DNA of 64,000 bases from Rhizobium sp. BK418 (GCF_004341105.1 NZ_SLZK01000006.1:310001-374000), one strand, 5' to 3'. Shown: positions 1-8,514, counted from the first letter of the stretch. Notes: a model not told the origin generated them from the sequence alone. Numbers and translations: made by a program.

Positions 1-339
1 CGCGGAGATAGCCCCGAAGAGAAAGCCGATCACAGCAGAGAGTGCTGTTGATGCAACGGCAACCAGCAGTGAAATCCGGCCGCCTTCCAGCACCCGCGCA
101 AACACATCACGGCCGACACCGTCGGTTCCAAACCAGTGCGTCACCGTCGGGCCGCTGTTCATCGCCAGAAGATCGATGTCGTTCGGCTGGAAAGTCCACC
201 ACAGCGGATAGGAGAGGATCAGCAGCAGCAAGGGGACAGCGATGCAGACGCCGGCGACGGCGGCGTGATTGTGCAGAAAGCGTTCGAAGGCGCGGGCCAG
301 TGGCCCCGGGCTGCGATGTTGAGGAGAGCGTGCCAACAT
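1..339 (-). CDS. Peptide-type ABC transporter permease, DppC-like (partial)
   Basis: Inner-membrane permease of a dipeptide/oligopeptide-type ABC importer, the second permease of the operon. The reading frame starts with ATG at 337-339, one base after the stop of the upstream permease, and runs off the left edge after about 113 residues, so the C-terminal half is missing. Visible are a hydrophobic first membrane segment (about residues 27-45) and the family hallmark GTDGVGRDVFARVLEGG with the following SLLVAV, typical of the DppC/OppC periplasmic-to-membrane junction. ATPase genes would be expected beyond the edge. The assignment to the family is solid; the transported substrate is unknown. 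Confidence 0.85.
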   Translation of the reverse strand, partial: MLARSPQHRSPGPLARAFERFLHNHAAVAGVCIAVPLLLLILSYPLWWTFQPNDIDLLAMNSGPTVTHWFGTDGVGRDVFARVLEGGRISLLVAVASTALSAVIGFLFGAISA

Positions 340-340
340 G

Positions 341-1300
341 TCAGCCCACCTTGATGCGCGGATCGACGACCGCATAAGTGATGTCGGTCAGTAGATTGAC
401 GACGATGACGCAAGCGCCGATGACGAGCGTTGCCCCCATGATGACCGGGTAGTCGCGGGTCTGCACGGCATCGACCAATAGAAGGCCCATTCCCGGCCAG
501 TTGAAGACGCTTTCGATGAAGATGGCGCCGCCGATCGCAAGGCCGATGGTCGAGCCGACCAGCGTCACGATCGGGAGGAGCGCATTGCGCAATGCATGTT
601 TGGTGATCACCCAGAACCTGGGGACACCCTTGGCACGAGCCGTGCGAACGTAATCCTGGTTCAGGACTTCGAGCAGCGAAGCGCGCATATAACGCATGAT
701 CAACGCGCCTTGCGCAACGGACAGAAGTGCGGCGGGCAGGATCAGGTGGTGAAGGAGATCGCCCACTGAAAATTCCTCGCCCGGAGTCAGCATGCCTCCC
801 GAAGGCATCCAGTGCAGGCGAACCGAGAAAACATAGAGGCCGATCAGAGCGCTAAGAAATGCCGGGCTCGAAATGCCGGCAAGCGCGACGACCGACAGGG
901 ACAGATCGGCGATAGAATTACGGCGGACCGCGCTGATCACTCCAAAGGCGATGCCGGCAACGATAGCGAAGGCCAATGACGTGCCCATCAATAGCACAGT
1001 GGGACCAATGCGCGACAGAACCAGACCCAGAACAGGCTGGTCGACACGTTTGATCGAATAACCGAGGTTGCCCATCAACGCCTGCTGCAGCCAGCCAAGA
1101 TACTGGATGGGCAGTGGCTGATCGAGGCCGAGGCGTCTGCGCAGATCGGCGAGGTCGGCCGGCGACATTGGTATGTTCGGATCGATATAGGCATCGATCG
1201 GATCGCCTGGCGCCAGGCGCAGCATCAGGAAGATCAGCATGCTCAACGCAACGAGCATACCTATTCCTATCATCAGACGTCTGAGACTGTATCGGAGCAT
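341..1300 (-). CDS. Peptide-type ABC transporter permease, DppB-like
   Basis: First permease of the importer, about 319 residues with six predicted membrane segments. The N-terminus has the typical LRLAPGDP motif after the first membrane helix. The cytoplasmic coupling loop DYVRTARAKGV followed by HALRNALLP is diagnostic for binding-protein-dependent permeases of the DppB/OppB type. The frame is open upstream to a GTG at 1333, but that codon lies inside a strong hairpin (1317-1336), so the ATG at 1300 is preferred. The gene lies between the binding protein (upstream) and the DppC-like permease (one base downstream), and translation of the two permeases is probably coupled. Confidence 0.9.
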   Translation of the reverse strand: MLRYSLRRLMIGIGMLVALSMLIFLMLRLAPGDPIDAYIDPNIPMSPADLADLRRRLGLDQPLPIQYLGWLQQALMGNLGYSIKRVDQPVLGLVLSRIGPTVLLMGTSLAFAIVAGIAFGVISAVRRNSIADLSLSVVALAGISSPAFLSALIGLYVFSVRLHWMPSGGMLTPGEEFSVGDLLHHLILPAALLSVAQGALIMRYMRASLLEVLNQDYVRTARAKGVPRFWVITKHALRNALLPIVTLVGSTIGLAIGGAIFIESVFNWPGMGLLLVDAVQTRDYPVIMGATLVIGACVIVVNLLTDITYAVVDPRIKVG

Positions 1301-1316
1301 AGTAAATCCGTCTGTC

Positions 1317-1336
1317 GGGGTGGCCGAAGCCACCCC
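1317..1336 (-). promoter_or_regulatory. Intergenic hairpin between binding protein and permease
   Basis: A perfect 8-bp stem (GGGGTGGC / GCCACCCC) closes a cUUCGg tetraloop in the minus-strand transcript, an exceptionally stable RNA fold. It has no T-tract, so it is more likely an mRNA-stabilising or attenuating element than a full terminator. It would protect the 3' end of the binding-protein message and lower permease expression. Similar hairpins sit at the same place in the three other ABC operons of this window. Confidence 0.7.
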
Positions 1337-1353
1337 TTAGCTTCGCGGAATGC

Positions 1354-2952
1354 CTATTCGGCGATCGACCATTTCTGCGGGTCGGCCTGGTAGGGGCCGC
1401 CGCCCGGCGCCGGCGTCCAGACGAAATCCTTCACCTTGGTGGAGACGACGCCATAGCGATTTGCGACCCAGAGCGTGGCCCAGGGGAGGTTGCTGTTCAT
1501 CACCTTGCAGACGTCCTGATAGGCGGCATTCCGCTTGGCGCTGTCCGGCTCTGCAATCGCAGTATCGAGCGCTTTGGTGAGTTCAGGCATGCGAACTCTC
1601 GCCACGTTCGGTCCAGCCGGCGGAATTTGCTTCTCATTAAGACCGACATTGATGCTTCCAGCATCCGGCCCGTTCTGCAGCCCGGCATAGACCATCTGGA
1701 ACTGGGCGATATCCGGCTTGGGGTTCAGCACGATGCTGTTATAGGTCGGGGTATCGACAGCCCGAGGGACAATATTGATGCCGACCTGGGCAAGCATGGC
1801 CTGGACTGCGGCAAGCACATTGGTCGCCAGCGGCGTGGTGTAATAGGTCAGAAGCGTGATCGGTTTGGCGCCGTTGATCTGATCCCAGCCCGCTTCGGTC
1901 AGCAATTGCTTGGCCTTCTCAGGATCGTAAGCATAGGTGTCGATACCCTGCGGTATCAGCTGTTCGGCAACGTAAGCGCAGTTGGCCGGCTTGGCTGCGC
2001 CGCCGTAGAGGCTCTTGATGATGGCATCGCGATTGATTGCGTACATCACCGCTTTGCGGACGCGCACATCCTTCCAGATCGGAGAATCGTGATTAAAGCC
2101 AAGATAGTTGACTACAAAGGAGTCACCTTCGATGACCCTGAAGTCCTTGTTGTCCTTGAAGGTCGGCACGTCGTTGGAATCGACATATGTAAACTGAATC
2201 TCGCCGGACCTCAGCGCTGCAATCGCGGCAGCAGGATTGGCGAAATAGCGATTGATGACGCGTTCCAGTGCGGGCTTGCCTCCGCGGTAGTCGGTATTGG
2301 CGGCAAGTTCGACATACTGATCCGAGACATATTTGGTGAACTTGAACGGACCGGTACCGATCGGAGTGGTGGACCACCACGTGCTCTTCGCCAGTTGGTC
2401 GGCAGGTATCGAGGAGAGCGCATGCTCCGGCAGCATCATCACTTTCGTCATCGCATCGAGCAGACTGCCGCTCGGTTCGCTGAGCTTGATGACGAGAGTG
2501 CGGTCATCAGGCGCTTCGACAGACGATATGGCTTTCAGGCGTGCGGCGAGCACCGAGCCGGTTTTGGCATCCATCGCGAGGCCCATAGTGAACTTTGCGT
2601 CCTTGGCGGTGAACGGCTTGCCGTCGTGCCATTTGGCGTCCGCAAGCTTGAACGTGTAGGTCTTCTGGTCCGGGCTGACCTCATAGGAGCTTGCCAGTGC
2701 GCCAACGACGTTCTGCAGCTTCTCGTCATAGGTAATCAGCGGTTCGTAATAAATGCTGAGCCAGGTGAAGCCGGAGGTCGCGGCAAGCGGATTGAAATTG
2801 CCCTGGAAACCACCGGGACCGACGTCGAAACCGCCGGATAGGGTGGCGGCTTGCGCCTGGGTTGCGATACCGGATGCCACGACTGCCGGAACGGCAACGG
2901 TCGAGAGCATGACGCCGAGCGCGGCTACGGATAATCTAGACAGTCTTTTCAT
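1354..2952 (-). CDS. Peptide-type ABC transporter substrate-binding protein (family 5)
   Basis: Periplasmic binding protein of about 532 residues, which captures a peptide-like or other solute for the permeases downstream. The start at 2952 gives a Sec signal peptide (MKRLSRL, a hydrophobic core, then a cut near QAQA-ATL) and has a strong GGGAGGAA ribosome site; upstream extension of the frame lacks these. The motif WHDGKPFTAKDAKF near residue 110 is typical of the DppA/OppA family. The first 17 bases overlap the end of the regulator gene, so the two are translationally coupled. Family 5 also contains nickel, glutathione and plant-opine binders, so the ligand cannot be named. Confidence 0.9.
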   Translation of the reverse strand: MKRLSRLSVAALGVMLSTVAVPAVVASGIATQAQAATLSGGFDVGPGGFQGNFNPLAATSGFTWLSIYYEPLITYDEKLQNVVGALASSYEVSPDQKTYTFKLADAKWHDGKPFTAKDAKFTMGLAMDAKTGSVLAARLKAISSVEAPDDRTLVIKLSEPSGSLLDAMTKVMMLPEHALSSIPADQLAKSTWWSTTPIGTGPFKFTKYVSDQYVELAANTDYRGGKPALERVINRYFANPAAAIAALRSGEIQFTYVDSNDVPTFKDNKDFRVIEGDSFVVNYLGFNHDSPIWKDVRVRKAVMYAINRDAIIKSLYGGAAKPANCAYVAEQLIPQGIDTYAYDPEKAKQLLTEAGWDQINGAKPITLLTYYTTPLATNVLAAVQAMLAQVGINIVPRAVDTPTYNSIVLNPKPDIAQFQMVYAGLQNGPDAGSINVGLNEKQIPPAGPNVARVRMPELTKALDTAIAEPDSAKRNAAYQDVCKVMNSNLPWATLWVANRYGVVSTKVKDFVWTPAPGGGPYQADPQKWSIAE

Positions 2953-3679
2953 GTGTTCCTCCCACGTTTGAACTTGTCTTGTTATTGGCGATGACTCGGG
3001 CAATGCCCTCATAGTGACGATCCATGCGCCTGCGCGCTTCCTCCAGATCCTTCGCCTCGATTGCATCGACAATCGCCGCGTGATCCCGCCAAGTCGCCAT
3101 TGGATCGACGTTTTCGAGGTTCACGAAATCCGACGCCTTGTAGAAAGCGAGCCAGAAGACATCGATCAGTCGGACAAGCGTTTCATTATGCTGGCAGCGA
3201 AACAACAGCCGATGAAACAGCTGATCGTCTTCGGCGAAAGTTTCACCGCGCTCCGCATGGGCGCGCATACGATTGACGGTCGCGCGCAGCTCGGCGATGT
3301 CTTCCTCGCCGATCATCTCGATCGTCTTGCCGATCAATCCCACTTCAAGCGTGCGGCGGATTTCGATCACTTCTTCGATCTGCCGCAACGCCCCGCCAAG
3401 TCCGTAGGCCAGATTGTCGAGGAGTGGCTCGAAGGAGAAAGCCTTCACGAAAATGCCGACACCGCGCCGTGTCTCCAGTACACCGAGGGATTCCAGCGCC
3501 TTGATGCCTTCGCGCAGCGAATTGCGGCTGACGCCGAGCTGCGTGGCAAGCTCTCCTTCGGCCGGCAGCAGCGTCCCCGGCGCCAGACCGTTATCATGGA
3601 TGTAAGCGCGCAGACTTTCTTGCACGGATACATGCAGCAGCGGTGCGCGTGTCAGCGGCTTCATCGATTTCAAAACCAT
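2936..3679 (-). CDS. GntR family transcriptional regulator, FadR/FCD subfamily
   Basis: DNA-binding regulator of 247 residues, probably controlling the peptide-type importer that follows it and overlaps its 3' end by 17 bases. The N-terminal winged helix-turn-helix is clear (LPAEGELATQLGVSRNSLREG, then the wing with ETRRGVGIFV). The rest is an all-helical FCD ligand-binding domain with conserved His/Asp positions (DQLFHRLLF, DHAAIVDAI, RHYEGI) that usually bind a metal and a small carboxylate. Placing the regulator first in the operon suggests autoregulation. The effector is unknown. Confidence 0.88.
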   Translation of the reverse strand: MVLKSMKPLTRAPLLHVSVQESLRAYIHDNGLAPGTLLPAEGELATQLGVSRNSLREGIKALESLGVLETRRGVGIFVKAFSFEPLLDNLAYGLGGALRQIEEVIEIRRTLEVGLIGKTIEMIGEEDIAELRATVNRMRAHAERGETFAEDDQLFHRLLFRCQHNETLVRLIDVFWLAFYKASDFVNLENVDPMATWRDHAAIVDAIEAKDLEEARRRMDRHYEGIARVIANNKTSSNVGGTHEKTV

Positions 3680-3721
3680 GTCCGATCTTCTCTTCGCCTC
3701 GCCGATAAGATGAAGAGCTAC

Positions 3722-3740
3722 ATATCCACTTGTAGGATAT
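3722..3740. promoter_or_regulatory. Candidate operator between two divergent gntR genes
   Basis: An inverted repeat with 6-bp arms, ATATCC and GGATAT, separated by ACTTGTA, lies 43 bases upstream of the minus-strand FadR-type gene. Its size and position fit a dimeric GntR-family operator. Which of the two flanking regulators binds it cannot be told from sequence. Confidence 0.4.
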
Positions 3741-3812
3741 CTGTCAAATGGGCAGGTTTCGGCTCTTGTTGATAAGCGCTCGCCGGTCAGGCGATTGCCC
3801 TATCACTTTAAT

Positions 3813-3828
3813 ACCAGTATAGATCCAG
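3813..3828 (+). promoter_or_regulatory. Candidate operator half-sites upstream of the UTRA regulator
   Basis: ACCAG-N6-TCCAG lies about 40 bases before the regulator start. The reverse complement of the repeat before nanEK (4631-4646) reads ACCAG-N6-ACCAG. The shared spacing suggests that the same protein, most simply the UTRA regulator encoded between them, binds both places. Confidence 0.4.
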
Positions 3829-3867
3829 ATGGATTTCACAGAAAAAATTTAAAGGCATTGGAAACCC

Positions 3868-4617
3868 ATGGCTACGGACGAACTGATCGAGGTGATCAGA
3901 AAGGAATTGGAGGCACCGGTATCCCAGCTGCCGCTCTACAAGCGCCTGAAGTCGGCGATTGAAACTGCGATCCGCTCAAACACCCTCAAGGCAGGTGCCG
4001 TATTGCCGGGAGAGCGGGTGCTTGCCGAGACGCTGTCGCTTTCGAGGGTAACGATACGCAAGGCACTGGCACTGCTTGAGGAAGAGGGTCTTCTCAATCG
4101 CCGCCACGGTTTTAAAACGGAAGTCGGATCCAGGGTCGAAAAGTCGCTTTCGACGCTCACCAGTTTCTCGGAGGATATCCTCGCGCGTGGCCTAACGCCA
4201 GGATGTATATGGCTTTCCAAGCAGATAAGCCGACCTTCCCCCACGGAGATGATGGCGCTCGGGGTCGCCGGGAACAGCAATATCCTGCGCATGAAGCGCA
4301 TCCGTACGGCCGATGGCGTGCCGATCGCGGTCGAGACATCAACCGTCCCGGTTCGCTTTATCCCTTCGGCAAATCTGGTGGGCGACTCTCTTTATCAGGC
4401 GCTGGAAGCCCGCGGTTTTCTCCCGCAGCGCGCCGTTCAGCGCATGCGCTCGCGAGCAGCCTCCGCCGAGGATGCGCAGTATCTCCATTGCGAAGCCGGG
4501 GCGCCGCTGCTGATGACAGAGCGCCGCTGTTTTCTTGGCGATGGGCAGATCGTCGAATATTGCGAAAGCCGCTACAAGGGCGACGTTTACGACTTCGTAT
4601 TCGAGCTGACGCGATGA
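3868..4617 (+). CDS. GntR family transcriptional regulator, HutC/UTRA subfamily
   Basis: Regulator of 249 residues with an N-terminal GntR winged helix (LYKRLKSAIETAIRSNTL, LPGERVLAETLSLSRVTIRKA, then the wing) and a C-terminal UTRA ligand-sensing domain (residues about 95-245) with the usual core ILRMKRIRTADGVPIAVE and the terminal RYKGDVYDFVFEL. UTRA regulators of this type commonly sense sugar phosphates such as N-acetylglucosamine 6-phosphate. It lies 60 bases upstream of a fused NanE-NanK gene on the same strand and is the obvious candidate regulator of that amino-sugar operon. Related CTGGT/ACCAG repeats occur before this gene and before nanEK. Confidence 0.88.
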   Translation: MATDELIEVIRKELEAPVSQLPLYKRLKSAIETAIRSNTLKAGAVLPGERVLAETLSLSRVTIRKALALLEEEGLLNRRHGFKTEVGSRVEKSLSTLTSFSEDILARGLTPGCIWLSKQISRPSPTEMMALGVAGNSNILRMKRIRTADGVPIAVETSTVPVRFIPSANLVGDSLYQALEARGFLPQRAVQRMRSRAASAEDAQYLHCEAGAPLLMTERRCFLGDGQIVEYCESRYKGDVYDFVFELTR

Positions 4618-4618
4618 T

Positions 4619-4648
4619 ACCAGTTATAAACTGGTTGTAATCTGGTAC
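4619..4648 (+). promoter_or_regulatory. Candidate operator cluster before nanEK
   Basis: ACCAGT-TATAA-ACTGGT is a perfect 6-bp inverted repeat (4619-4635), immediately followed by a further CTGGT (4642-4646) in direct repeat. The cluster starts one base after the regulator stop codon. The half-sites resemble the ACTGGT/ACCAGT halves of known operators of amino-sugar UTRA regulators (DasR/NagR type), although the order of the halves differs. Function is inferred. Confidence 0.5.
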
Positions 4649-4677
4649 TTTCCAATTATCGTGATGCCGGAAATGGA

Positions 4678-6204
4678 GTGTCACGATTGCAGCGCGACGA
4701 CATCAAAAAAAGTCTTATCGTTTCCTGCCAGCCGGTACCCGGCGGGCCGACGGACACGGCCGAATTCGTCATTGGGTTTGCAAGGGCCGCCGTCGATGCT
4801 GGTGCGAAGGCGCTACGGATCGAATCCGTCAACTACGTAAAAGCCGTACGTCCCGCCGTGACCGTGCCGATCATCGGCATCGTCAAGCGGGACCTCGAGG
4901 ACAGTCCTGTGCGGATCACGCCATTCGTTGCCGATGCCGAAGCGCTCGCTGATGCCGGTGCCGACATTGTCGCCTTCGACGCTACGGATCGCGTACGGCC
5001 GGCGGCAGTCGAAGCCTTGGTGACGGCGGTGAAGGCACGAGGCAAGTTGACGATGGCAGACTGCTCGAGCCTCGAAGACGCGCGTAACGCTTTGGCGGCC
5101 GGGGTCGATTTCGTCGGCACGACCCTTTCCGGTTATGTCGGCGGGCCGGAGCCCGTCGATCCGGATATCGATCTGGTCGCCGCAATGCGCGCACTCACAC
5201 CCTATGTCATTGCAGAGGGTCGCATCCGCACGCCCGAGCAGGCAGCAAGTGCCGCCGAAGCCGGAGCTTTCGCCGTGGTGGTGGGCTCGGCGATTACCCG
5301 CACCGAACATGTGACGGCCTGGTTCCGCGATGCCGTCGCGGCAGCTTACGACGCCAACAGCCTGCAGACGGTCCTTGCGATTGATATCGGCGGCACGAAA
5401 ACGATGGCAGCGCTGATCAGAGGCAGCGAAGTGCTGGACGAAATGACCGTGCCGACAGCACGGGAATCAGGTCCGAATGCATGGCTTGCCGGCATTGCAG
5501 ATTCTACTCAGCCGTGGGCGGATCGCTACTCCCATGTCGGCATCGCCGTTACCGGCTTCATTCAGGATGGATGCTGGTCGGCGCTCAATCCGGCAACGCT
5601 TGGCATTCCCGACCGGTACCCGTTGGTCGACAAGGCAAGGGAGGTTTTCGGCAAGCCGGCCTTTGCAATCAACGATGCACAGGCGGCCGCTTGGGGAGAG
5701 TATCGGTTTGGAGCCGGCAATGGTGGCGATCTGGTATTCCTCACCATTTCGACCGGCATCGGCGGCGGCATTATCGTCAATGGTCGGGCTCTTACTGGGC
5801 TCGCCGGCCATTTCGGGCTGATCCGCGGCCCGTCGGCAGGCCAATCGCCGCTCGAAGATCAGACGTCCGGCCGCTGGATCGCCGCCGAGGCCTCAAAAGC
5901 AGGATATCCGGGAACCGCAGCCGAGGTTTTCGACCATGCCACCAGAGGCGAGGCCTGGGCTGCCGAGATCGTCTCGCAATCGGCGTTTCGTGCGGCTACG
6001 CTCTGCCGCGACATCCAGATGATGCTCGATCCGAAGCAAATCGTCATTGGCGGCGGTATCGGCCTTGCAGCAGGCTATCTCGACCGCATGCGTCATTTCT
6101 TTGCGGGTGTCGATCCCAGGCTCACACCCAATCTCGTGCCCGCCAGGCTCGGTAGCCGTGCCGGTATCATTGGCGTGGCGAGCCTTGCAGTTCAGCGTGA
6201 CTGA
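4678..6204 (+). CDS. Bifunctional N-acetylmannosamine-6-phosphate 2-epimerase / ROK-family kinase (NanE-NanK fusion)
   Basis: Two enzymes in one chain of 508 residues. Residues about 10-222 are NanE, a TIM barrel converting ManNAc-6-P to GlcNAc-6-P, with SCQPVPGGP, the catalytic Lys in GIVKRD (70) and Glu in VIAEGRIRT (180). Residues about 230-508 are a ROK sugar kinase with the ATP motif AIDIGGTKT (234-242), catalytic Asp in INDAQA (333) and TGIGGGI. The zinc-binding cysteine cluster usual after the GH motif in ROK kinases is absent (GHFGLIRGPSAGQSPLEDQ). The frame opens at GTG 4678, but a TTG at 4687 has better spacing from GGAG. No aldolase NanA is nearby, so free ManNAc or a related amino sugar is a likelier substrate than sialic acid. 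Confidence 0.88.
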   Translation: MSRLQRDDIKKSLIVSCQPVPGGPTDTAEFVIGFARAAVDAGAKALRIESVNYVKAVRPAVTVPIIGIVKRDLEDSPVRITPFVADAEALADAGADIVAFDATDRVRPAAVEALVTAVKARGKLTMADCSSLEDARNALAAGVDFVGTTLSGYVGGPEPVDPDIDLVAAMRALTPYVIAEGRIRTPEQAASAAEAGAFAVVVGSAITRTEHVTAWFRDAVAAAYDANSLQTVLAIDIGGTKTMAALIRGSEVLDEMTVPTARESGPNAWLAGIADSTQPWADRYSHVGIAVTGFIQDGCWSALNPATLGIPDRYPLVDKAREVFGKPAFAINDAQAAAWGEYRFGAGNGGDLVFLTISTGIGGGIIVNGRALTGLAGHFGLIRGPSAGQSPLEDQTSGRWIAAEASKAGYPGTAAEVFDHATRGEAWAAEIVSQSAFRAATLCRDIQMMLDPKQIVIGGGIGLAAGYLDRMRHFFAGVDPRLTPNLVPARLGSRAGIIGVASLAVQRD

Positions 6205-6254
6205 TGAATTCCAGAAAACATCGATCCGAAGCTAACAAAAAAGAGGGAACTACG

Positions 6255-7586
6255 ATGACATTGAACAGAACAAGCCTATCGGCGCTTGCCGTGCTTCTCG
6301 CAAGCGTTGCTCTGCCGGGAACCTCGAATGCGACGGTCACCGTTCTCGGCTGGCCGGGCGGCTCGGAAGAAACGGCGCTCCGCGCAACCGTGGAAGAATA
6401 TAATAAGACACCCGGCATCAGCGACGCCGACAAGGTCGAGCTTTTGTTCTTCAACCGAGAGGGCTTCTTCGACAAGCTGCAGGCCGACATGGCAGCGGGC
6501 TCGACCGCGTTTGACATCAATCTCGTCGCCACCTACTCGATCGGTCGCTACGCACCCTACATGGAACCTGTCGATCTCGGCGAGGGCGCAGCGAAGACGT
6601 TTGGCGAATCCGTGCTGAAGACCATGCAGTTCGACGGCAAGCAGTACGGAGTGCCGACGGACCTGTCGCTGCACTTCATGTATTACCGCAAGGATCTGAT
6701 CGATGCGCTGATGAAGGATGATGCGGCTAAGAAAAAATACGCGGAGATCGCCAAGCAATATCTGAACAAGGAACTGCAGCCGAAGGATCCGGACAGCTGG
6801 ACTTGGGATGACTGGGCGGCGACTGCTCTTTATTTCTCCAAGCAGGTGAATTCCGAGAGCCCTGTGCGTTACGGCACCGTCCTGCAGATGAAGAACCTGC
6901 TCTTCAACATGATGGTGTTTCAGTCCTTGCCGCGCTCCTACGGTGGAAACTGGACCGATGAGGAGGGCAATATCACAGTCGATTCCAACGCCTACAAGAC
7001 CGGCCTCGAACTCTACAAAAAACTCTACGACGCCGGTGCTTCGCCCAAAGATTCGCTGAGCTACGAATATGCAGAGACAAATGCTGCTTTCGGTTCCGGG
7101 CAGGCGGCGACAGCACTTCAATGGAACGCCGCTGCCGCAGATCTCACCAGCGCCGAGAAAAATCCCGCCGTTGCTGATGTCACCGGTATCGTAGCGCCGC
7201 CGGCCGGGCCGGAAGGTCGCGCTGACCATATCCATGGCCTTGGCCTCGGTCTGAACAAGAACGCCAAGAATAAGGATGGCGCCGTCAAATTCCTGAAATG
7301 GCTGGCGACCGAGGATGCCGCTTTGCTCTATGCCCGAAAGGGAGGTTCGCCAGCCCTCACGCCTGACGTTGTGGCAAAAGTCGCCAAGGAACGTCCGGAT
7401 CTGGTCAAGCTCGGGGAATTTGCCAGCAAATACGGTTATGTGATGAACGGTGCGACCTCGGCGAATGCACTCTCCGTCTATGAGTTGCAGGCGAAAGAAT
7501 TCACCGGCTACTGGTCAGGTCAGCAAAACCTTGAAGATGCATTGGCTCATACCAAAGCCGGAATGCAGGACCTCCTGAAGAAGTGA
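6255..7586 (+). CDS. Sugar ABC transporter substrate-binding protein (family 1)
   Basis: Periplasmic binding protein of about 443 residues. The start at 6255 is preferred because it has GAGGGA upstream and gives a signal peptide (MTLNRTSLSALAVLLASVAL, cut near SNA-TVT); the frame is open further upstream to an ATG that overlaps the nanEK stop. The fold pattern (VLGWPGGSEE at the mature N-terminus, GVPTDLSLHFMYYRKDL, then WDDWAATA) is that of maltose/MalE-type family 1 proteins. Position directly after nanEK suggests an amino-sugar ligand that the NanE-NanK enzyme handles after uptake. Confidence 0.87.
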   Translation: MTLNRTSLSALAVLLASVALPGTSNATVTVLGWPGGSEETALRATVEEYNKTPGISDADKVELLFFNREGFFDKLQADMAAGSTAFDINLVATYSIGRYAPYMEPVDLGEGAAKTFGESVLKTMQFDGKQYGVPTDLSLHFMYYRKDLIDALMKDDAAKKKYAEIAKQYLNKELQPKDPDSWTWDDWAATALYFSKQVNSESPVRYGTVLQMKNLLFNMMVFQSLPRSYGGNWTDEEGNITVDSNAYKTGLELYKKLYDAGASPKDSLSYEYAETNAAFGSGQAATALQWNAAAADLTSAEKNPAVADVTGIVAPPAGPEGRADHIHGLGLGLNKNAKNKDGAVKFLKWLATEDAALLYARKGGSPALTPDVVAKVAKERPDLVKLGEFASKYGYVMNGATSANALSVYELQAKEFTGYWSGQQNLEDALAHTKAGMQDLLKK

Positions 7587-7592
7587 GACCCA

Positions 7593-7623
7593 CCGGACGC
7601 CTCGCCTACCGCGCGGCGTCCGG
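7593..7623 (+). promoter_or_regulatory. Intergenic hairpin between binding protein and permease
   Basis: A perfect 9-bp stem, CCGGACGCC with GGCGTCCGG, with a 13-base loop lies just after the binding-protein stop. There is no T-tract. It is best read as an mRNA 3'-protecting element that favours the binding-protein segment over the permease segment. Confidence 0.65.
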
Positions 7624-7641
7624 CCCATCCGGCGGATTGAA

Positions 7642-8514
7642 ATGGCGATCATAAAACGTGTCGAGGGAAGAGCCTATCTCACGCCGCTCGTGGGATTCCT
7701 GCTGCTGTTTCTCGGTTTTCCCGCAGTTATCAACCTCATCTATTCAGTCTCGACCGTCGACTTCCAGACCTTGCGAAGTCCGACACTGAGCGGCTTCGGC
7801 AATTACCTTGCCGTGCTTGCCGATCGTGATTTCTGGCGCGCAACGTTCTTTTCTTTGCGTTTCGGCATCCTGACGGCACTTATCGAATGCCTGCTCGGAT
7901 TGTTTCTGGCGATCTTCCTGGCGCCGCTCTTAACGAAGCGATCGGCATTGATGGCGCCGCTTATGCTGCCGTTGATGGTCGCGCCGGCGATGATCGGCCT
8001 CATGTATCGTCTGGTGCTTCACGAATTTGCCGGGCCCGTGCCCTATTATCTCTTCGCCTGGTTCGGCGACAGCCCGGCCTTTCTCGATGTTTCACATGCA
8101 TTCTGGACGCTGATCGTTGTGGAAACGCTGCAATGGACGCCATTTGCTTTTTTGCTCTTCTACATGGCCTATGTCGCAGTGCCGATCGACGTGCGGGAAG
8201 CCGCCGCACTCGACGGAGCGTCGGCTATGAAGATTCTCTGGTTTATCGAGCTTCCATTGATGCTGCCGACACTGGTGATCGCCTTCTTCATCCGTTTTAT
8301 CGACGGTTTTCGCGTCTTCGACAATGTCTATGCGCTGACCGGCAGTGGTGCGGGCGGCTCCACGACATCCTTGTCGATCTATATCTATCAGGCGTTCTTC
8401 AAGGAGGGCGCGATCGGCAAGGCAGTGGCGGCCTCCGTCGTCCTCTTTCTCACGTCGCTGGTCGTCCTTTATGGTCTCAACTGGCTCGCCGGCCGCAGGA
8501 GGCATGAGCCATGA
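7642..8514 (+). CDS. Sugar ABC transporter permease, MalF-like
   Basis: Inner-membrane permease of 290 residues with about six membrane segments, first one near residues 12-32. The coupling loop REAAALDGASAMKILWFIEL followed by PLMLP is the EAA motif that contacts the ATPase. It follows the binding-protein gene and its hairpin, and its end overlaps the next permease start by four bases. It would form a heterodimer with that permease. Confidence 0.9.
   Translation: MAIIKRVEGRAYLTPLVGFLLLFLGFPAVINLIYSVSTVDFQTLRSPTLSGFGNYLAVLADRDFWRATFFSLRFGILTALIECLLGLFLAIFLAPLLTKRSALMAPLMLPLMVAPAMIGLMYRLVLHEFAGPVPYYLFAWFGDSPAFLDVSHAFWTLIVVETLQWTPFAFLLFYMAYVAVPIDVREAAALDGASAMKILWFIELPLMLPTLVIAFFIRFIDGFRVFDNVYALTGSGAGGSTTSLSIYIYQAFFKEGAIGKAVAASVVLFLTSLVVLYGLNWLAGRRRHEP

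Noticed and set aside
1627..2841. 404-codon plus-strand frame opposite the peptide binding protein
   Set aside because: Mirror of a strongly supported gene; no ribosome site and a low-complexity Gly/Arg/Asp-rich product. Such long antisense frames are expected in GC-rich DNA.
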